From positions 1-64,000 of the forward strand of contig NZ_JANUGZ010000007.1 in the NCBI RefSeq assembly GCF_024753205.1: a DNA stretch of 64,000 nt. Direction: 5' to 3'. This DNA comes from Massilia aurea (GTDB taxonomy: Bacteria > Pseudomonadota > Gammaproteobacteria > Burkholderiales > Burkholderiaceae_D). This document shows, one piece after another, positions 41,814-51,452 of this stretch (the stretch's first letter is position 1; each line of letters begins with the position of its first letter). The notes beneath the pieces were generated by a model. It searched no databases, was not told the DNA's origin, and worked only from the letters and a program-made list of their open reading frames with translations. The position numbers and the translations under genes are program-made.

Positions 41814-42154
41814 AAATCGGGCTCCTGGCCGTCAACGTGGTCGGTGCCGGTCAGGCCGCGCGAACCGATCATCACCACCAGGTACAGGGCAGTGGTGGCA
41901 AAGCCGATCACGATCGCGGTCAGGACCAGCGCCTGTGGCAGCGGGTCGGCCAGGATGGCCGGATTGGGCAGCGTGCCGGCCGGGGTGAGCGGCGGCGCAT
42001 CGATCCACAGGCGCCCCATCGCGAAGATGAACAGGTTGACGGCGTACGACATCAGCATCAGGCCGCACAGCACCTGGAAGCTGCGCGGACGCAGGACAAG
42101 CCAGATGCCGGAGGCGAACACGATGCCGATGGCAAGCGAAAGAACAAGCTCCAT
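41810..42154 (-). CDS. mnhC: Mrp Na+/H+ antiporter subunit C
   Basis: A 114-residue NuoK-like protein with three helices. The core GIWLVLRPRSFQVLCGLMLMSYAVNLFIFAMG and the end ADPLPQALVLTAIVIGFATTALYLVV are classical for MrpC, including the Glu-free first helix and the PLPQALVLTAIVI motif. Start and stop both overlap neighbours as ATGA. Confidence 0.94.
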   Translation of the reverse strand: MELVLSLAIGIVFASGIWLVLRPRSFQVLCGLMLMSYAVNLFIFAMGRLWIDAPPLTPAGTLPNPAILADPLPQALVLTAIVIGFATTALYLVVMIGSRGLTGTDHVDGQEPDL

Positions 42155-45069
42155 CAGAGGATCTCCTTGGCAGGTGGAATGGTGACGCGCGTGGCGTCGG
42201 CGGCCAGGCGGTGGCTGCGCAGCGACTGGTGGGCCAGCGCGACGAGCGTGAGCATGGTCGACCCGACGACCACCAGGAACACGCCCAGGTCGAACATGAA
42301 CGCGCTCGGCGCGTGCAGTTCGCCCAGCACGGGCAGGTCGAGGTGGGCCGTATGGCTGGTCAGGAACGGGTAGCCGAGGAACCAGGCGCCGATGCCGGTG
42401 AAGCAGGCGCAGAACAGGCCCCACGAAATCCAGCGGTGCGGGCGCAGGCGCAGGTGCGATTCAACCCAGTCGGTGCCGGCAACCATGTACTGCACGATCA
42501 GCGCGGTGGCAAAAATCAGGCCGGCGACGAAGCCGCCGCCAGGCAGGTTATGGCCACGCATGAAGAAGTAGGCTGCCATCACGCCCATCACCGGCAGCAG
42601 CAGGCGCAGGTAGACGGCCGGGATCATCAGGTAGCCGTGGCGCGCCTGCGCGGCCGGTGCCTGGTCCTTGGTCGGATCGACGTCGCTGGCCTGCTGCACG
42701 GGAATCGCGATCGATTCGGTCGCAGGGCGGAAGCGGCGCAGCAGTGCATACACGGTCAGCGCCACGGCCGACAGCACGGTCACTTCGCCCAGCGTATCGA
42801 AACCGCGGAAGTCAACCAGCAGCACGTTGACCACGTTCGAGCCGCCGCCTTCGGTCAGGGCGCGCAGCACGAAGAATTCGCCGATCGACGGCGGCGGGGT
42901 GCGCATCAGCACCGCGTAGCTGGCCGCAGCGATGCCCAGGCCGCCGCCGACGGCGATCAGGCTGTCGCGCGAGCGCCGGAACCACGTGCTTGGCGGCGCC
43001 TTCGTCAGCTTGAGCACCTTCGGCACCAGACGCGGCGGCAGCCAGCGCAGGCCGAGCAGGATCAGCACCGTGGTCACGGTTTCGACCATCAGCTGGGTCA
43101 GCGCCAGGTCGGGCGCCGACAGCCAGACGAAGGTGATCGCAGTGACGATGCCGGTGCCGCCGACCATGCTCAGCGCCGCCAGGCGGTGGTACTTGGCCTT
43201 GTAGGCCGCGCCGGCAGCGCAGGCGGCACCGATCAGCCACAGCACGGCGAACAGCGGTTCGATATTCAGCAGGTTCACGGGTGGCAGGCTGAACCATGGG
43301 TCGACCAGCAGCAGCGGCACGACGATCATGAACGACATCAGGACCAGCAGTTGCGGCTGCAGGCGCCGGGTGCCGGTCAGGCGGATGATCCAGGTCGCGC
43401 CCAGCGACAGCGCCAGCATCGTGCTCTCGTAGGCTTGCGCGCCTTTCAGGCGGTGCAGCACCGGCACCCGCGTGCGTTCGCGCAGGTCGTGGCGGCGCAG
43501 CAGCACCCAGTACAGCAGGGCGCCCAGTACCAGCGCCGCGCCGCTCATCCCGAGCGCCAGGTTGAAGCCGTGCCAGATCGCCAGATCGTAGGCCGGCATG
43601 GCCGCGCCCAGCACGGAGCTCGACGCCACGGCCAGGATGTCGCCCACCACGCGCTCGGGCATCACGCCCACGGCGATGCACAGCACCACCAGGCATTCGA
43701 CCGGGAAGCGCATCCAGCGTACCGGCTCATGCGGTTCCTGCGGCAGGTCCTTGGCCAGCTGGCCAAAGAACACGCTGATGAAACGCAGCGAATACGCCAC
43801 GCTGAAGATGCCCATCGCCACGGCCGCATACGACATCTTCCAGTCTTCGGTGCCGCCCACGTGCGCGGTCTCGGCAAAGAACATCTCTTTCGACAGGAAG
43901 CCGTTCAGCAGTGGCACACCGGCCATCGAGGCCGATGCGACGATCGCCAGCGCGGCAGTGACGGGCATTGCACGGCGCAGCCCGCGCAGTACGCGCATAT
44001 CGCGGGTGCCCGTCTCGTGATCGATGATGCCGACCGCCATGAACAGCGACGCCTTGAAGATCGCGTGGTTCATCACGTGGAAGATCGCCGCCACCACCGA
44101 CAGCGGCGAGCCGATGCCCAGCAACACCGTGATCAGACCCAGGTGGCTGATGGTCGAATAGGCGAGCAATCCTTTCATGTCGTTCTGGAAGATCGCGAAG
44201 AAGGAGCCCAGCAGCAGCGTGATGACGCCGGCCCCGCCGATCAGCCAGGTCCATTCGGGCGTGCCGCCCAGCGCCGGCCACAGGCGGATCAGCAGAAACA
44301 CGCCGGCCTTGACCATCGTGGCCGAGTGCAGGTAGGCCGATACGGGCGTGGGCGCAGCCATCGCATGGGGCAGCCAGAAGTGGAACGGGAACTGCGCGCT
44401 CTTGGTCAGCGCGCCCAGCGCCACCAGGATCAGGGCCGGCAGGTACAGCGAATGGGCGCGGATCTGGTCGCCGGCGGCGAGCACCGCATCGAGCTCGTAG
44501 CTGCCGACGATGTGGCCCAGGATCAGCACGCCGGTAAGCAGGCACAGGCCGCCGGCGGTGGTGACGGTGAACGCCATGCGCGCACCGCGGCGGGCATCGT
44601 TACTATCTTGCCAGTAGCCGATCAACAGGAAGGACGTGAGGCTGGTGAGTTCCCAGAACACCACCAGCTGGATCAGGTTGCCGGACAGGACCACGCCCAT
44701 CATCGAACCCATGAACGCCAGCATGTAGGCATAGAAGCGCGCCACCGGATCCTGCTTGGACATGTAGTAGCGCGCGTACAGGATCACCAGGAGGCCAATG
44801 CCGAGCACCATGATCGAGAACAGCCAGGCCAGGCCGTCCATGCGCATGATGAAGTCCAGGCCGAACAGCGGCAGCCACTCATAGCGCTCCAATACCACCT
44901 GGCCGGCGCCGAGTTCGTCGAATTTGGAGATGGCGATGATGAGCGCCGCCAGGGTGAACACGCCGGCAACGGCGGCGGGCCGGTTGCGCGATGTGTTGGG
45001 CAGGCAGGCGGAAATGATGGCGCCCGCGAAGGGGAGAAGGACGAGGAGGATCAGTGGCAGTGAGGTCAT
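42154..45069 (-). CDS. mnhAB: Fused Mrp Na+/H+ antiporter subunits A and B
   Basis: A 971-residue protein joining the large NuoL-like subunit A to a full MnhB domain, as in the PhaAB type of Rhizobiales and Betaproteobacteria. In the first part, WELTSLTSFLLIGYW and KSAQFPFHFWLPHAMAAPTPVSAYLHSATMVKAG are the proton-channel motifs. The C-terminal MnhB part (from about 800) contains FFMRGHNLPGGGFVAGLIFATALIVQYM. The ATG at 45069 follows AAGGATGATG; an ATG six bases upstream is an alternative. It is the first gene of the operon. Such fused operons carry Na+ or K+ extrusion and alkaline pH homeostasis. Confidence 0.94.
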   Translation of the reverse strand: MTSLPLILLVLLPFAGAIISACLPNTSRNRPAAVAGVFTLAALIIAISKFDELGAGQVVLERYEWLPLFGLDFIMRMDGLAWLFSIMVLGIGLLVILYARYYMSKQDPVARFYAYMLAFMGSMMGVVLSGNLIQLVVFWELTSLTSFLLIGYWQDSNDARRGARMAFTVTTAGGLCLLTGVLILGHIVGSYELDAVLAAGDQIRAHSLYLPALILVALGALTKSAQFPFHFWLPHAMAAPTPVSAYLHSATMVKAGVFLLIRLWPALGGTPEWTWLIGGAGVITLLLGSFFAIFQNDMKGLLAYSTISHLGLITVLLGIGSPLSVVAAIFHVMNHAIFKASLFMAVGIIDHETGTRDMRVLRGLRRAMPVTAALAIVASASMAGVPLLNGFLSKEMFFAETAHVGGTEDWKMSYAAVAMGIFSVAYSLRFISVFFGQLAKDLPQEPHEPVRWMRFPVECLVVLCIAVGVMPERVVGDILAVASSSVLGAAMPAYDLAIWHGFNLALGMSGAALVLGALLYWVLLRRHDLRERTRVPVLHRLKGAQAYESTMLALSLGATWIIRLTGTRRLQPQLLVLMSFMIVVPLLLVDPWFSLPPVNLLNIEPLFAVLWLIGAACAAGAAYKAKYHRLAALSMVGGTGIVTAITFVWLSAPDLALTQLMVETVTTVLILLGLRWLPPRLVPKVLKLTKAPPSTWFRRSRDSLIAVGGGLGIAAASYAVLMRTPPPSIGEFFVLRALTEGGGSNVVNVLLVDFRGFDTLGEVTVLSAVALTVYALLRRFRPATESIAIPVQQASDVDPTKDQAPAAQARHGYLMIPAVYLRLLLPVMGVMAAYFFMRGHNLPGGGFVAGLIFATALIVQYMVAGTDWVESHLRLRPHRWISWGLFCACFTGIGAWFLGYPFLTSHTAHLDLPVLGELHAPSAFMFDLGVFLVVVGSTMLTLVALAHQSLRSHRLAADATRVTIPPAKEIL

Positions 45070-45486
45070 CGACATCATCCTTCGGGGCAGTGCGACATGT
45101 AACGGCGTGCGCACAGGCGCAGGGCAGGTTGGGGCTGGTTCATGGTGTTCTCCGGCGCGCGCGTGCGTACTGCATGCGCCGCGCCATGGGCGTGCGTCGC
45201 CGGCGCCACGGGTACGTTGCGTACCGTCGTGGTCACCGGCGAGGGTGATTGTTGGTTGGTTGCGTGCCAGATGGCATCCGGCAGCCCGGCAAAGCAGGCG
45301 TGCAGATGGTTGGCAATCAACGATCCGGGGGGCGTAGTTGGGCTAAATTCTGGCATGCGCCGCCTCGTGAAATACTTCTCGGAATGCGACACTCTACCGT
45401 AGTTGACGACCTGACTACAACGCGTTTCGTCGTTTATTTCGATTTTACTGCTTGTAACTTCGGGTGCAGCGCAACAAATTCGGGCA
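45070..45486. other. Gap upstream of mnhAB
   Basis: A 417-base stretch expected to hold the mrp promoter on the minus strand. Several short frames exist on both strands, but none has a ribosome site or recognisable product, and no strong palindrome was found. Confidence 0.4.
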
Positions 45487-46074
45487 TCAGGCCGTGATGT
45501 TCAGCACCGGTTCAGCGGCTTCATCGACGCCATACGTGGCGCGCACTTCGGCAGTCAGCGCATCCTGTGGCGCGGCTTCTTTTGCCGCCGCCGCCTTCGT
45601 CGCGGCAGCCGCTTCGGCCTGCTGGCGCAGCTTGGTGTCGTAGGCGGCTTGCTCGTCGTCGCTGACGGTCTTGTCCGAATTGGTGTCTGCCTCGGCGACG
45701 TAGTCATTGGTCGTTGAAGACGTGGCGGACGTGGACGTTGATGCGGCGGGCGCTGCGCCGCCGGTCGGGGCCGCTGCTGCTCCTGTGGCTGCCTCGCTCG
45801 ACGCTTCACTCCCGGTTGCCGTTGTCGTGTCGCTTTCAGTGCCTGCTTCGGCTACCGCGCGCTGCACGCGCGACGCATCGGCCTGGGCATTCAGCTGGTC
45901 GCCCAGGCGCGCGCTGGCGGCCGATTCGGCGCTCTGGGTCGGCGGCGCAGCGCTGTCCTGCTCGTCCGTCGTGGGGACCGGGCCAGGGGTAGCAACGGTC
46001 TCATCGGGCGTTTTCCTGGTGGCCGGTGCGTAGGTGGCCTGGGTTGCGGTGCTGCTGCTGATGCTGGAAACCAT
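45487..46074 (-). CDS. Low-complexity protein with one EF-hand-like loop
   Basis: A 195-residue protein dominated by Ala, Thr, Ser and Glu (for example TSTSATSSTTNDY). No signal peptide or membrane segment is visible. One 12-residue loop, DTNSDKTVSDDE near residue 133, has Asp, Asn, Asp, Thr, Ser and Glu at the calcium-ligand positions of a canonical EF-hand, and it is followed by a helix (QAAYDTKLRQQAEAAAATKAAA). Single-EF-hand Ala-rich proteins like this occur in several betaproteobacteria. Function is unknown; it may be a calcium-responsive secreted or surface-associated protein. Confidence 0.6.
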   Translation of the reverse strand: MVSSISSSTATQATYAPATRKTPDETVATPGPVPTTDEQDSAAPPTQSAESAASARLGDQLNAQADASRVQRAVAEAGTESDTTTATGSEASSEAATGAAAAPTGGAAPAASTSTSATSSTTNDYVAEADTNSDKTVSDDEQAAYDTKLRQQAEAAAATKAAAAKEAAPQDALTAEVRATYGVDEAAEPVLNITA

Positions 46075-46232
46075 GATGTTTGTCCTGTGGCGAATCGTAT
46101 CTCTTTAACGGCTTGAGACCGACTGCGCAACAGGGCGACAAATGTAAAGCGGCGTAAAGCCGGCCTCTTGGTAGTCGTCCTGGTTCGACACGCAGGCTGG
46201 TAGGATGTCAGGCTCGTCCCGCTCAATCCTGC

Positions 46233-46517
46233 ATGGCCGATTCAACCAACCCTGTCCCCGCCATGATGACGTCTCCCTGTACCCGCACGCGGCGCCAACT
46301 GGTGCGGCCGCTATTGCTGGCGCTGGCGCCGGTCGTGCTGATCATGATCGCCACCGGCGTCGTGCGCTGGACCAGCCTTGGCATCGACCTGCCCACCCCG
46401 GTCTGGCTGTTCATCTGGAGCAAGCTGGTGATCGTGACCGTGGTGGTGTGGCGCTTTGCCTGGCAGTGGTACCGCCAGGAAGCCGCGCGCCGTTACGGCG
46501 AACCGGGCGCCAGGTAG
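46233..46517 (+). CDS. Small membrane protein, unknown
   Basis: A 94-residue protein with two hydrophobic helices (VRPLLLALAPVVLIMIATGVV and VWLFIWSKLVIVTVVVWRFAW) and a charged tail. The ATG at 46233 and two ATGs at 46263 and 46266 are possible and none has a clear ribosome site. It converges with the GH9-fusion gene and overlaps its end by 25 bases. Function is unknown. Confidence 0.5.
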   Translation: MADSTNPVPAMMTSPCTRTRRQLVRPLLLALAPVVLIMIATGVVRWTSLGIDLPTPVWLFIWSKLVIVTVVVWRFAWQWYRQEAARRYGEPGAR

Positions 46518-48670
46518 TCCTTCAGCGCCGCAACCACCAGCGCATGGTCGTCCGGTCCCGGTAGCCCGGACACGGTGACCGTGCCAACCACGCCCTGGCC
46601 GCGCACGATCACGGGGAAGGCCCCGCCGTGAGCCGCGTAGTCGCGCATGTCCAGGCCCGGCAGCGCATCATGGTCGCCCCCGCCCTGGCGCACTTCGTTG
46701 TGGGTATAGAACGAGCTGTGGCCGGTGCGCCCCACCAGATTGTTTTTGCGGCGGATCCAGTCGGCGTGATCCGGTGACGCCCCCGGCATCGCCTGTTTGA
46801 ACAGCACGGCGTCGCCGCGCGTGACCTGGATCGTCACCGTCTTGTGTTCGCGCTCGGCGCGCGCAACGAGCTGTGCGCCAACGGCGCGCGCGGTGGCATC
46901 GTCGAAGCGGTCGAATTGGAGTTGCTGTTCTTCGCGCAGCAGCGCGGCAAGCGAGACGGTGGCAGTGTCGGTCATGGCATGGGGCGTGAGCGCGGACAGC
47001 GCCGCGGTCACGTACACCAGCGGCGCGTTCCAGTTGATGGCGACCTCGTTGGCGGCGTAGCTGCATGCGTGGTCGAGATAGGACAGCGCGGGCAGCTTGC
47101 TCGGATACGGCGGGCAGTCCTTGGCGTCCTGCTGGCCCGGATTGGGGCCGCCGGCGAGCCAGCCTGGCACCGGCGCAGCCACGCCATCGGCCATCGATGG
47201 CCGGTGGTGCGGATGCATGACCGGGCGCGCGCCAAAGCCCGTGACGAACGTGTAGCCGGTGGCGTTGCGGCCCAATACGTAATCGAGACTCGACTGCGCC
47301 GCCTGCAGATAGGCCGGCGTGCCATTGATGCGGTAGGCCTGCAGCAGCATCATGCCCTGGTTCAGGATCACCGCATTGCTGCCCCAGACGATGTCTTTTG
47401 ATGCCAGCGGCACCCGGTAGCCGCCATCGGCCGTGGCCGCGAGCTGGCTGGCCAGTGCGTCGATGCGGCGATCGATCAGGGCGCGGTCGATGCCGGGCTT
47501 CAGGCGGCCGCGATGGTGCGCCAGCGACATCCAGCCCAGCGCAGCTACATTGTCCCAGCCCGGTGTGGTGAGTGCGGCGTCACGCTGCATGAAGGCTTTC
47601 GCATATCCATCCTGCCCGGTCGCGATGAACAGTTCGGCCGCTGCCCAGGCGAATTCGTCGGCCAGCTGCGCGTCGCCGTATTCGCCGGTGACGACATCCT
47701 TCGGGTTCTTGAAAACGACATTCGGGTGCGCTTCGGCCCAGCGCCACGCGGCCTGCGCCGCCGCCAGCATGCGCTGCGACAGGCCGGGCCACTTTGCGTC
47801 GTACGGCGCCAGCACGCGGCTGGCGGTGGCCATCGTGGCGGCGAAATCGAGCGCCGCCGCCGTGCTCTTGGCCACCACGTAGCGCGGCGTGGTGGATGCC
47901 GCATGCGGCATCACGATCCCGTCGAAGCGCAGGTTGGTGAGCTTGTGGTACACGCCGCCATCGGCCGGGTCCTGCATCGTCAGCAGCCAGTCGAGGTTCC
48001 ACAGCGCCTCGTCGAGGATGTCGGGCACGCCGTTGCCGGATTCGGGAATGCCGATGTCGCGCTTGAAGACATCGGGGAAGTGCTCGAGCGCGGCCAGCAG
48101 CGTGTAGGTCGAGATGCCCGAGTTGACCACATATTTGTTGTAGTCGCCGGCGTCGTACCAGCCCTTGGGACTGGCGATGACCGCGCCTTGCGGGCGCGCT
48201 TTTGATGCCGCCGACGCGTGCACCAGCACCTTGTCGTCCGGATGGCCGGCGGGCCGCGCCCACGCGCCGGCAAATTGCGGCGTGAGGGCGATCGCACTGC
48301 GGTTGAAGTAGAACGCCTTCAGGGCCGCGTCGCCCAGCGCGCGGTAGCCATCCTGGGCGACCGTGAACGGATCGGACAGCAGGCTGCCCACGCGGACGCG
48401 GTAGGCGCCGGCCTGCGTCAGCGCACTGAAGTCGGCCACGCGCACGGTCTCGCCCGACGGCGCCCAGCGGCTCGCCGCATCCAGCGCGCCATCCAGCACG
48501 ACCTTGCCGTCAGCATCGACGACCTCGAACCGGTTTGCACCGACCGCCTGCGGGATGACGGCCAGCTTGTGCGATTGCGGCAGAAAGCCCACCGCATTGA
48601 CCTTGATCTCTGCAGATCCGGCGCCGGCAGCAAGCGTCAGCAGCGCCGTGGCGAATACCGTGCGCTTCAT
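46493..48670 (-). CDS. GH9 endoglucanase/exoglucosidase fused to UPF0303 (HbpS-like) domain
   Basis: A 725-residue protein with a signal peptide (to about residue 20). Residues 20-560 form a GH9 catalytic module: WYDAGDYNKYVVNSG, with the catalytic Asp pair, HPHHRPS, with the active-site His-Arg, and ANEVAINWNAPLVY, with the acid Glu. From Met566 a complete 160-residue UPF0303/HbpS-like domain follows (LREEQQLQFDRFDDATARAVGAQLV to VVGTVTVSGLPGPDDHALVV), normally a separate cytosolic protein. Met566 lies in CCATGACC, the ATGA overlap expected of two coupled genes, so a one-base change may have joined them. The GH9 part cleaves beta-1,4 glucans; its start overlaps the MFS stop. Confidence 0.82.
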   Translation of the reverse strand: MKRTVFATALLTLAAGAGSAEIKVNAVGFLPQSHKLAVIPQAVGANRFEVVDADGKVVLDGALDAASRWAPSGETVRVADFSALTQAGAYRVRVGSLLSDPFTVAQDGYRALGDAALKAFYFNRSAIALTPQFAGAWARPAGHPDDKVLVHASAASKARPQGAVIASPKGWYDAGDYNKYVVNSGISTYTLLAALEHFPDVFKRDIGIPESGNGVPDILDEALWNLDWLLTMQDPADGGVYHKLTNLRFDGIVMPHAASTTPRYVVAKSTAAALDFAATMATASRVLAPYDAKWPGLSQRMLAAAQAAWRWAEAHPNVVFKNPKDVVTGEYGDAQLADEFAWAAAELFIATGQDGYAKAFMQRDAALTTPGWDNVAALGWMSLAHHRGRLKPGIDRALIDRRIDALASQLAATADGGYRVPLASKDIVWGSNAVILNQGMMLLQAYRINGTPAYLQAAQSSLDYVLGRNATGYTFVTGFGARPVMHPHHRPSMADGVAAPVPGWLAGGPNPGQQDAKDCPPYPSKLPALSYLDHACSYAANEVAINWNAPLVYVTAALSALTPHAMTDTATVSLAALLREEQQLQFDRFDDATARAVGAQLVARAEREHKTVTIQVTRGDAVLFKQAMPGASPDHADWIRRKNNLVGRTGHSSFYTHNEVRQGGGDHDALPGLDMRDYAAHGGAFPVIVRGQGVVGTVTVSGLPGPDDHALVVAALKDYLAPGSP

Positions 48671-50007
48671 GCCGGCACCGTCTTGCCATCCGTGCCGACG
48701 CCCGCCGCCGGCGTGCTGCCGTCGTCGTGATAGAACGGCGCGTACCAGGTGGCGATGAACGACGGGATCGTCGCGACCATTACCAGGCCGAAGTAGGCGA
48801 CGTAGCCCATCATCTCCTGCAGGTGGCCGCTGATGACGCCCGTAACCATGCCGCACAGGCCCATCAGGCCAGTGCCGAACGCGTAGTGGGTGGTCGTGTA
48901 CTTGCCTGGTGCGAGCTGCTGCATCAGATAGATCATGAAGCCGACCGCGCCAAAGCCGAAGAAGAACTTTTCGATGGCCACGCCCAGCGTGATCAGCACC
49001 AGGCTCGATGGCGTATAGATGCTCATGACCAGGAAGGCGACGTTCGGGATGTTGATCGCGCAGCACAGCACGAACAGCGTCGACTTCAGGCCGCGCTTGG
49101 CGACATACAGGCCGCCCAGCAGCGAGCCGACCAGCACCGCGGCCAGGCCATAGGTGCCGTAGATCAGGCCCAGCATCTCGTTGGACAGACCGAGGCCGCC
49201 TTTCGAGGCCGGGTCGACCATGAAGAACGGGCCGATCTTTTCCAGCAGGCCGACGCTGAAGCGAAACAGAAATGCGAACGCGATCATGCGCCACACGCCG
49301 CGCTTCTGGAACAGCGTGACGAAGGCATCGACCAGGATGCGGCCGGCGTCCTTCGCGCTCGATGGCGTGTCGGCGGCGCGCGCGCCCTCAGGCATGAAGC
49401 GCCAGTGCCACAGCGCCATCAGCAGCGTCAGGCCACCGACGAGCAGGAAGATGATGCGCCAGGCGTCGATCCAGTCCGGGCCGAACACGCCCGGGTCATG
49501 GCCGAACACGTGGGTGTGCAGGTAGCCGCTCAGGTAGACCATGCCGCCGGCAGCGACGATCGGGCCGATATTCCACGACAGGCTCTGGATGCCGCAGTAC
49601 AGCGACTGCGCGCGCGCGTCGAGTGATGTGACGTACACGCCGTCGCTGGCGATGTCCTGCGTCGCGCCGATGAACGACAGCGCAAAGAAGATCGCCATCA
49701 AAAAGGTCATGTAGCCAGGAAGTTCCATCAGCAGCGCCACGCCGGCAAAGCCGGCGCCGATGGCGAGCTGCGAACAGAGGACAAAGAACTTCTTGGTGCG
49801 GTACATCTCGACGAACGGCGCGAACAGCGGCTTGACCGTATAGGCCAGGATCAACAGGCTCGAATACTGGGCCGCGCGGCCATTGTCCATGCCCAGATTC
49901 TTGAACATGATGGCGGTGACGCTGGTGAGCATCACGTAGCCGAGCGCCATCGTGAAGTAGCCGGTCGGGACCCACAGCAGCGGTGATACGGTTTTGGCAG
50001 GACGCAT
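48667..50007 (-). CDS. MFS transporter of beta-glucan locus
   Basis: A 446-residue permease with twelve predicted helices. Segments such as ALSFIGATQDIASDGVYVTSL, near helix 4, and IEKFFFGFGAVGFMIYLMQQ, near helix 10, place it in the AmpG-like/PAT group of MFS carriers that often take up glycans or muropeptides. It lies between GH1 and GH9 genes with short spacing, so it most probably moves oligosaccharides released by the enzymes into the cytosol. Confidence 0.87.
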   Translation of the reverse strand: MRPAKTVSPLLWVPTGYFTMALGYVMLTSVTAIMFKNLGMDNGRAAQYSSLLILAYTVKPLFAPFVEMYRTKKFFVLCSQLAIGAGFAGVALLMELPGYMTFLMAIFFALSFIGATQDIASDGVYVTSLDARAQSLYCGIQSLSWNIGPIVAAGGMVYLSGYLHTHVFGHDPGVFGPDWIDAWRIIFLLVGGLTLLMALWHWRFMPEGARAADTPSSAKDAGRILVDAFVTLFQKRGVWRMIAFAFLFRFSVGLLEKIGPFFMVDPASKGGLGLSNEMLGLIYGTYGLAAVLVGSLLGGLYVAKRGLKSTLFVLCCAINIPNVAFLVMSIYTPSSLVLITLGVAIEKFFFGFGAVGFMIYLMQQLAPGKYTTTHYAFGTGLMGLCGMVTGVISGHLQEMMGYVAYFGLVMVATIPSFIATWYAPFYHDDGSTPAAGVGTDGKTVPA

Positions 50008-50022
50008 GATCGATCCCGTTGA

Positions 50023-51366
50023 TCAAGCCTTGATGCGGCTGGCGATGAATTCGCGGTACCACAGCGCGCTGTCCTTCAGCGTGCGCTGCTGGTTCGCATA
50101 GTCCACGTGCACGATGCCGAAGCGCTTGGCGTAGCCCGAATTCCACTCGAAGTTGTCGAGCAGGCTCCAGAGGAAATAACCGCGCACGTCGACGCCCGCA
50201 TCCATCGCGTCCTTGAGCGCGGTTAGGTGGCTGCGCACGTAGGCGATGCGCGCCGCATCGTGCACGCGGCCGTTTTCCAGCACGTCCGGATTGGCCATGC
50301 CGTTTTCGGTAATGTATACCGGCGGCAGGTCGGGATATTCGGCCTTCAGTTTGAGCAGCAGTTCGGACAGGCCTTCAGGGAAGATTTCCCAGCCCATGTC
50401 GGTCACGCCGTGGCGCGCCGGCGCCGGTACAGGCGGCGTGCTGGCGCTGCACCACGAGCGGAAGTAGTAGTTCGAGCCGAGGAAGTCGATCTTCTGGTGG
50501 ATGATGGCCAGGTCGCCGTCAGCAATGACGGGGGCGTTCTCGCCATGGCCGCGCAGCGCCAGTTCCGGATAGCGGCCCTTGAAGATCGGGTCCATGAACC
50601 ACTGCACCGAGCGTGCATACTCGAACTCGGCCATGTCGCGGTCGGCCTGCGAATCGGTGGCCGCATCGGCCGTCCACTGGTTCAATACGATGCCCAGCTG
50701 CGCGCTGCTGCCAACCTCGCGCATTGCGCTCATGGCCAGGCCGTGCGACAGCAGCAGGTGGTGCGAGACCTGGATCGATTGCTTCAGGTCGGCCACGCCG
50801 GGTGCGAACTGCGCATTGCCGTAGCCCAGGTTGGCCGTGCACCACGGTTCGTTGTGGGTGGCGATGGCTTCTAACCGGTTGCCGAAGCGGCGCGCGATTT
50901 CGCGTGCGTAATCGGCGAAGCGGTAGGCGGTCTCGCGATTGAGCCAGCCGCCATCGTCCTGCAGGCCTTGCGGCAGGTCCCAGTGGTACAGGGTGGCGTG
51001 CGCGCGGATTCCTTTGCTCGCCAGTTCGGTCAGCAGACGGTCATAGAAATCGAAGCCCGCTTCGTTCCAGGCGCCCTTGCCATCCGGCTGCACGCGAGCC
51101 CAGGCGAACGAGAAGCGGTAGGCGTCCACGCCGATCGAGGCCATGATGCCGACGTCTTCCTGGTAGCGGTGGTAGTGGTCGCAAGCGACAATGCCGTCGC
51201 TGCCGTCCTTGATATTGTTCTGGTCCAGGCAGAAGGTGTCCCAAATCGACGGCCCCTTCCCATCGACGGCGGCAGCGCCCTCGATCTGGAAGGAACTGGT
51301 GGCCACGCCCCAGGTGAAGTCGGAAGGAAAGTTGTTGCGGAAGTCGAAGTCGGGGCTGTTGGTCAT
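50023..51366 (-). CDS. bglA: Family 1 beta-glucosidase
   Basis: A 447-residue retaining beta-glycosidase. The acid/base Glu is E173 in THNEPWCTANLG and the nucleophile E354 in VYITENGMANPD, both at expected places. The N-terminal FTWGVATSSFQIEGA and RVQPDGKGAWNEAGFDFYDRLL and the C-terminal SLLDNFEWNSGYAKRFG are typical GH1 segments. No signal peptide is seen, so it acts in the cytosol on disaccharides brought in by the MFS carrier. It starts 15 bases upstream of the MFS gene. Confidence 0.94.
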   Translation of the reverse strand: MTNSPDFDFRNNFPSDFTWGVATSSFQIEGAAAVDGKGPSIWDTFCLDQNNIKDGSDGIVACDHYHRYQEDVGIMASIGVDAYRFSFAWARVQPDGKGAWNEAGFDFYDRLLTELASKGIRAHATLYHWDLPQGLQDDGGWLNRETAYRFADYAREIARRFGNRLEAIATHNEPWCTANLGYGNAQFAPGVADLKQSIQVSHHLLLSHGLAMSAMREVGSSAQLGIVLNQWTADAATDSQADRDMAEFEYARSVQWFMDPIFKGRYPELALRGHGENAPVIADGDLAIIHQKIDFLGSNYYFRSWCSASTPPVPAPARHGVTDMGWEIFPEGLSELLLKLKAEYPDLPPVYITENGMANPDVLENGRVHDAARIAYVRSHLTALKDAMDAGVDVRGYFLWSLLDNFEWNSGYAKRFGIVHVDYANQQRTLKDSALWYREFIASRIKA

Positions 51367-51404
51367 GGAACTCTCGGATCACTGCTGGGGCAGATTCAGG
51401 TCAA

Positions 51405-51436
51405 ACAAAAAAAGCAGCGCGCCCACCGGGCGCGCT
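51405..51436 (-). terminator. Intra-locus terminator between TonB receptor and GH1 genes
   Basis: AGCGCGCCC-ACC-GGGCGCGCT is a 9-bp GC stem with an A-run on the plus strand, which is a T-run in the transcript direction. It follows the receptor gene by 17 bases and would let the receptor be made in excess over the enzymes. Confidence 0.82.
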
Positions 51437-51452
51437 TGCCATGCTTCAGCTT

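Noticed and set aside
40233..45063. Long plus-strand frames opposite the mrp operon
   Set aside because: Low-complexity His/Gln/Arg-rich translations with no ribosome site, fully antisense to clear antiporter genes.
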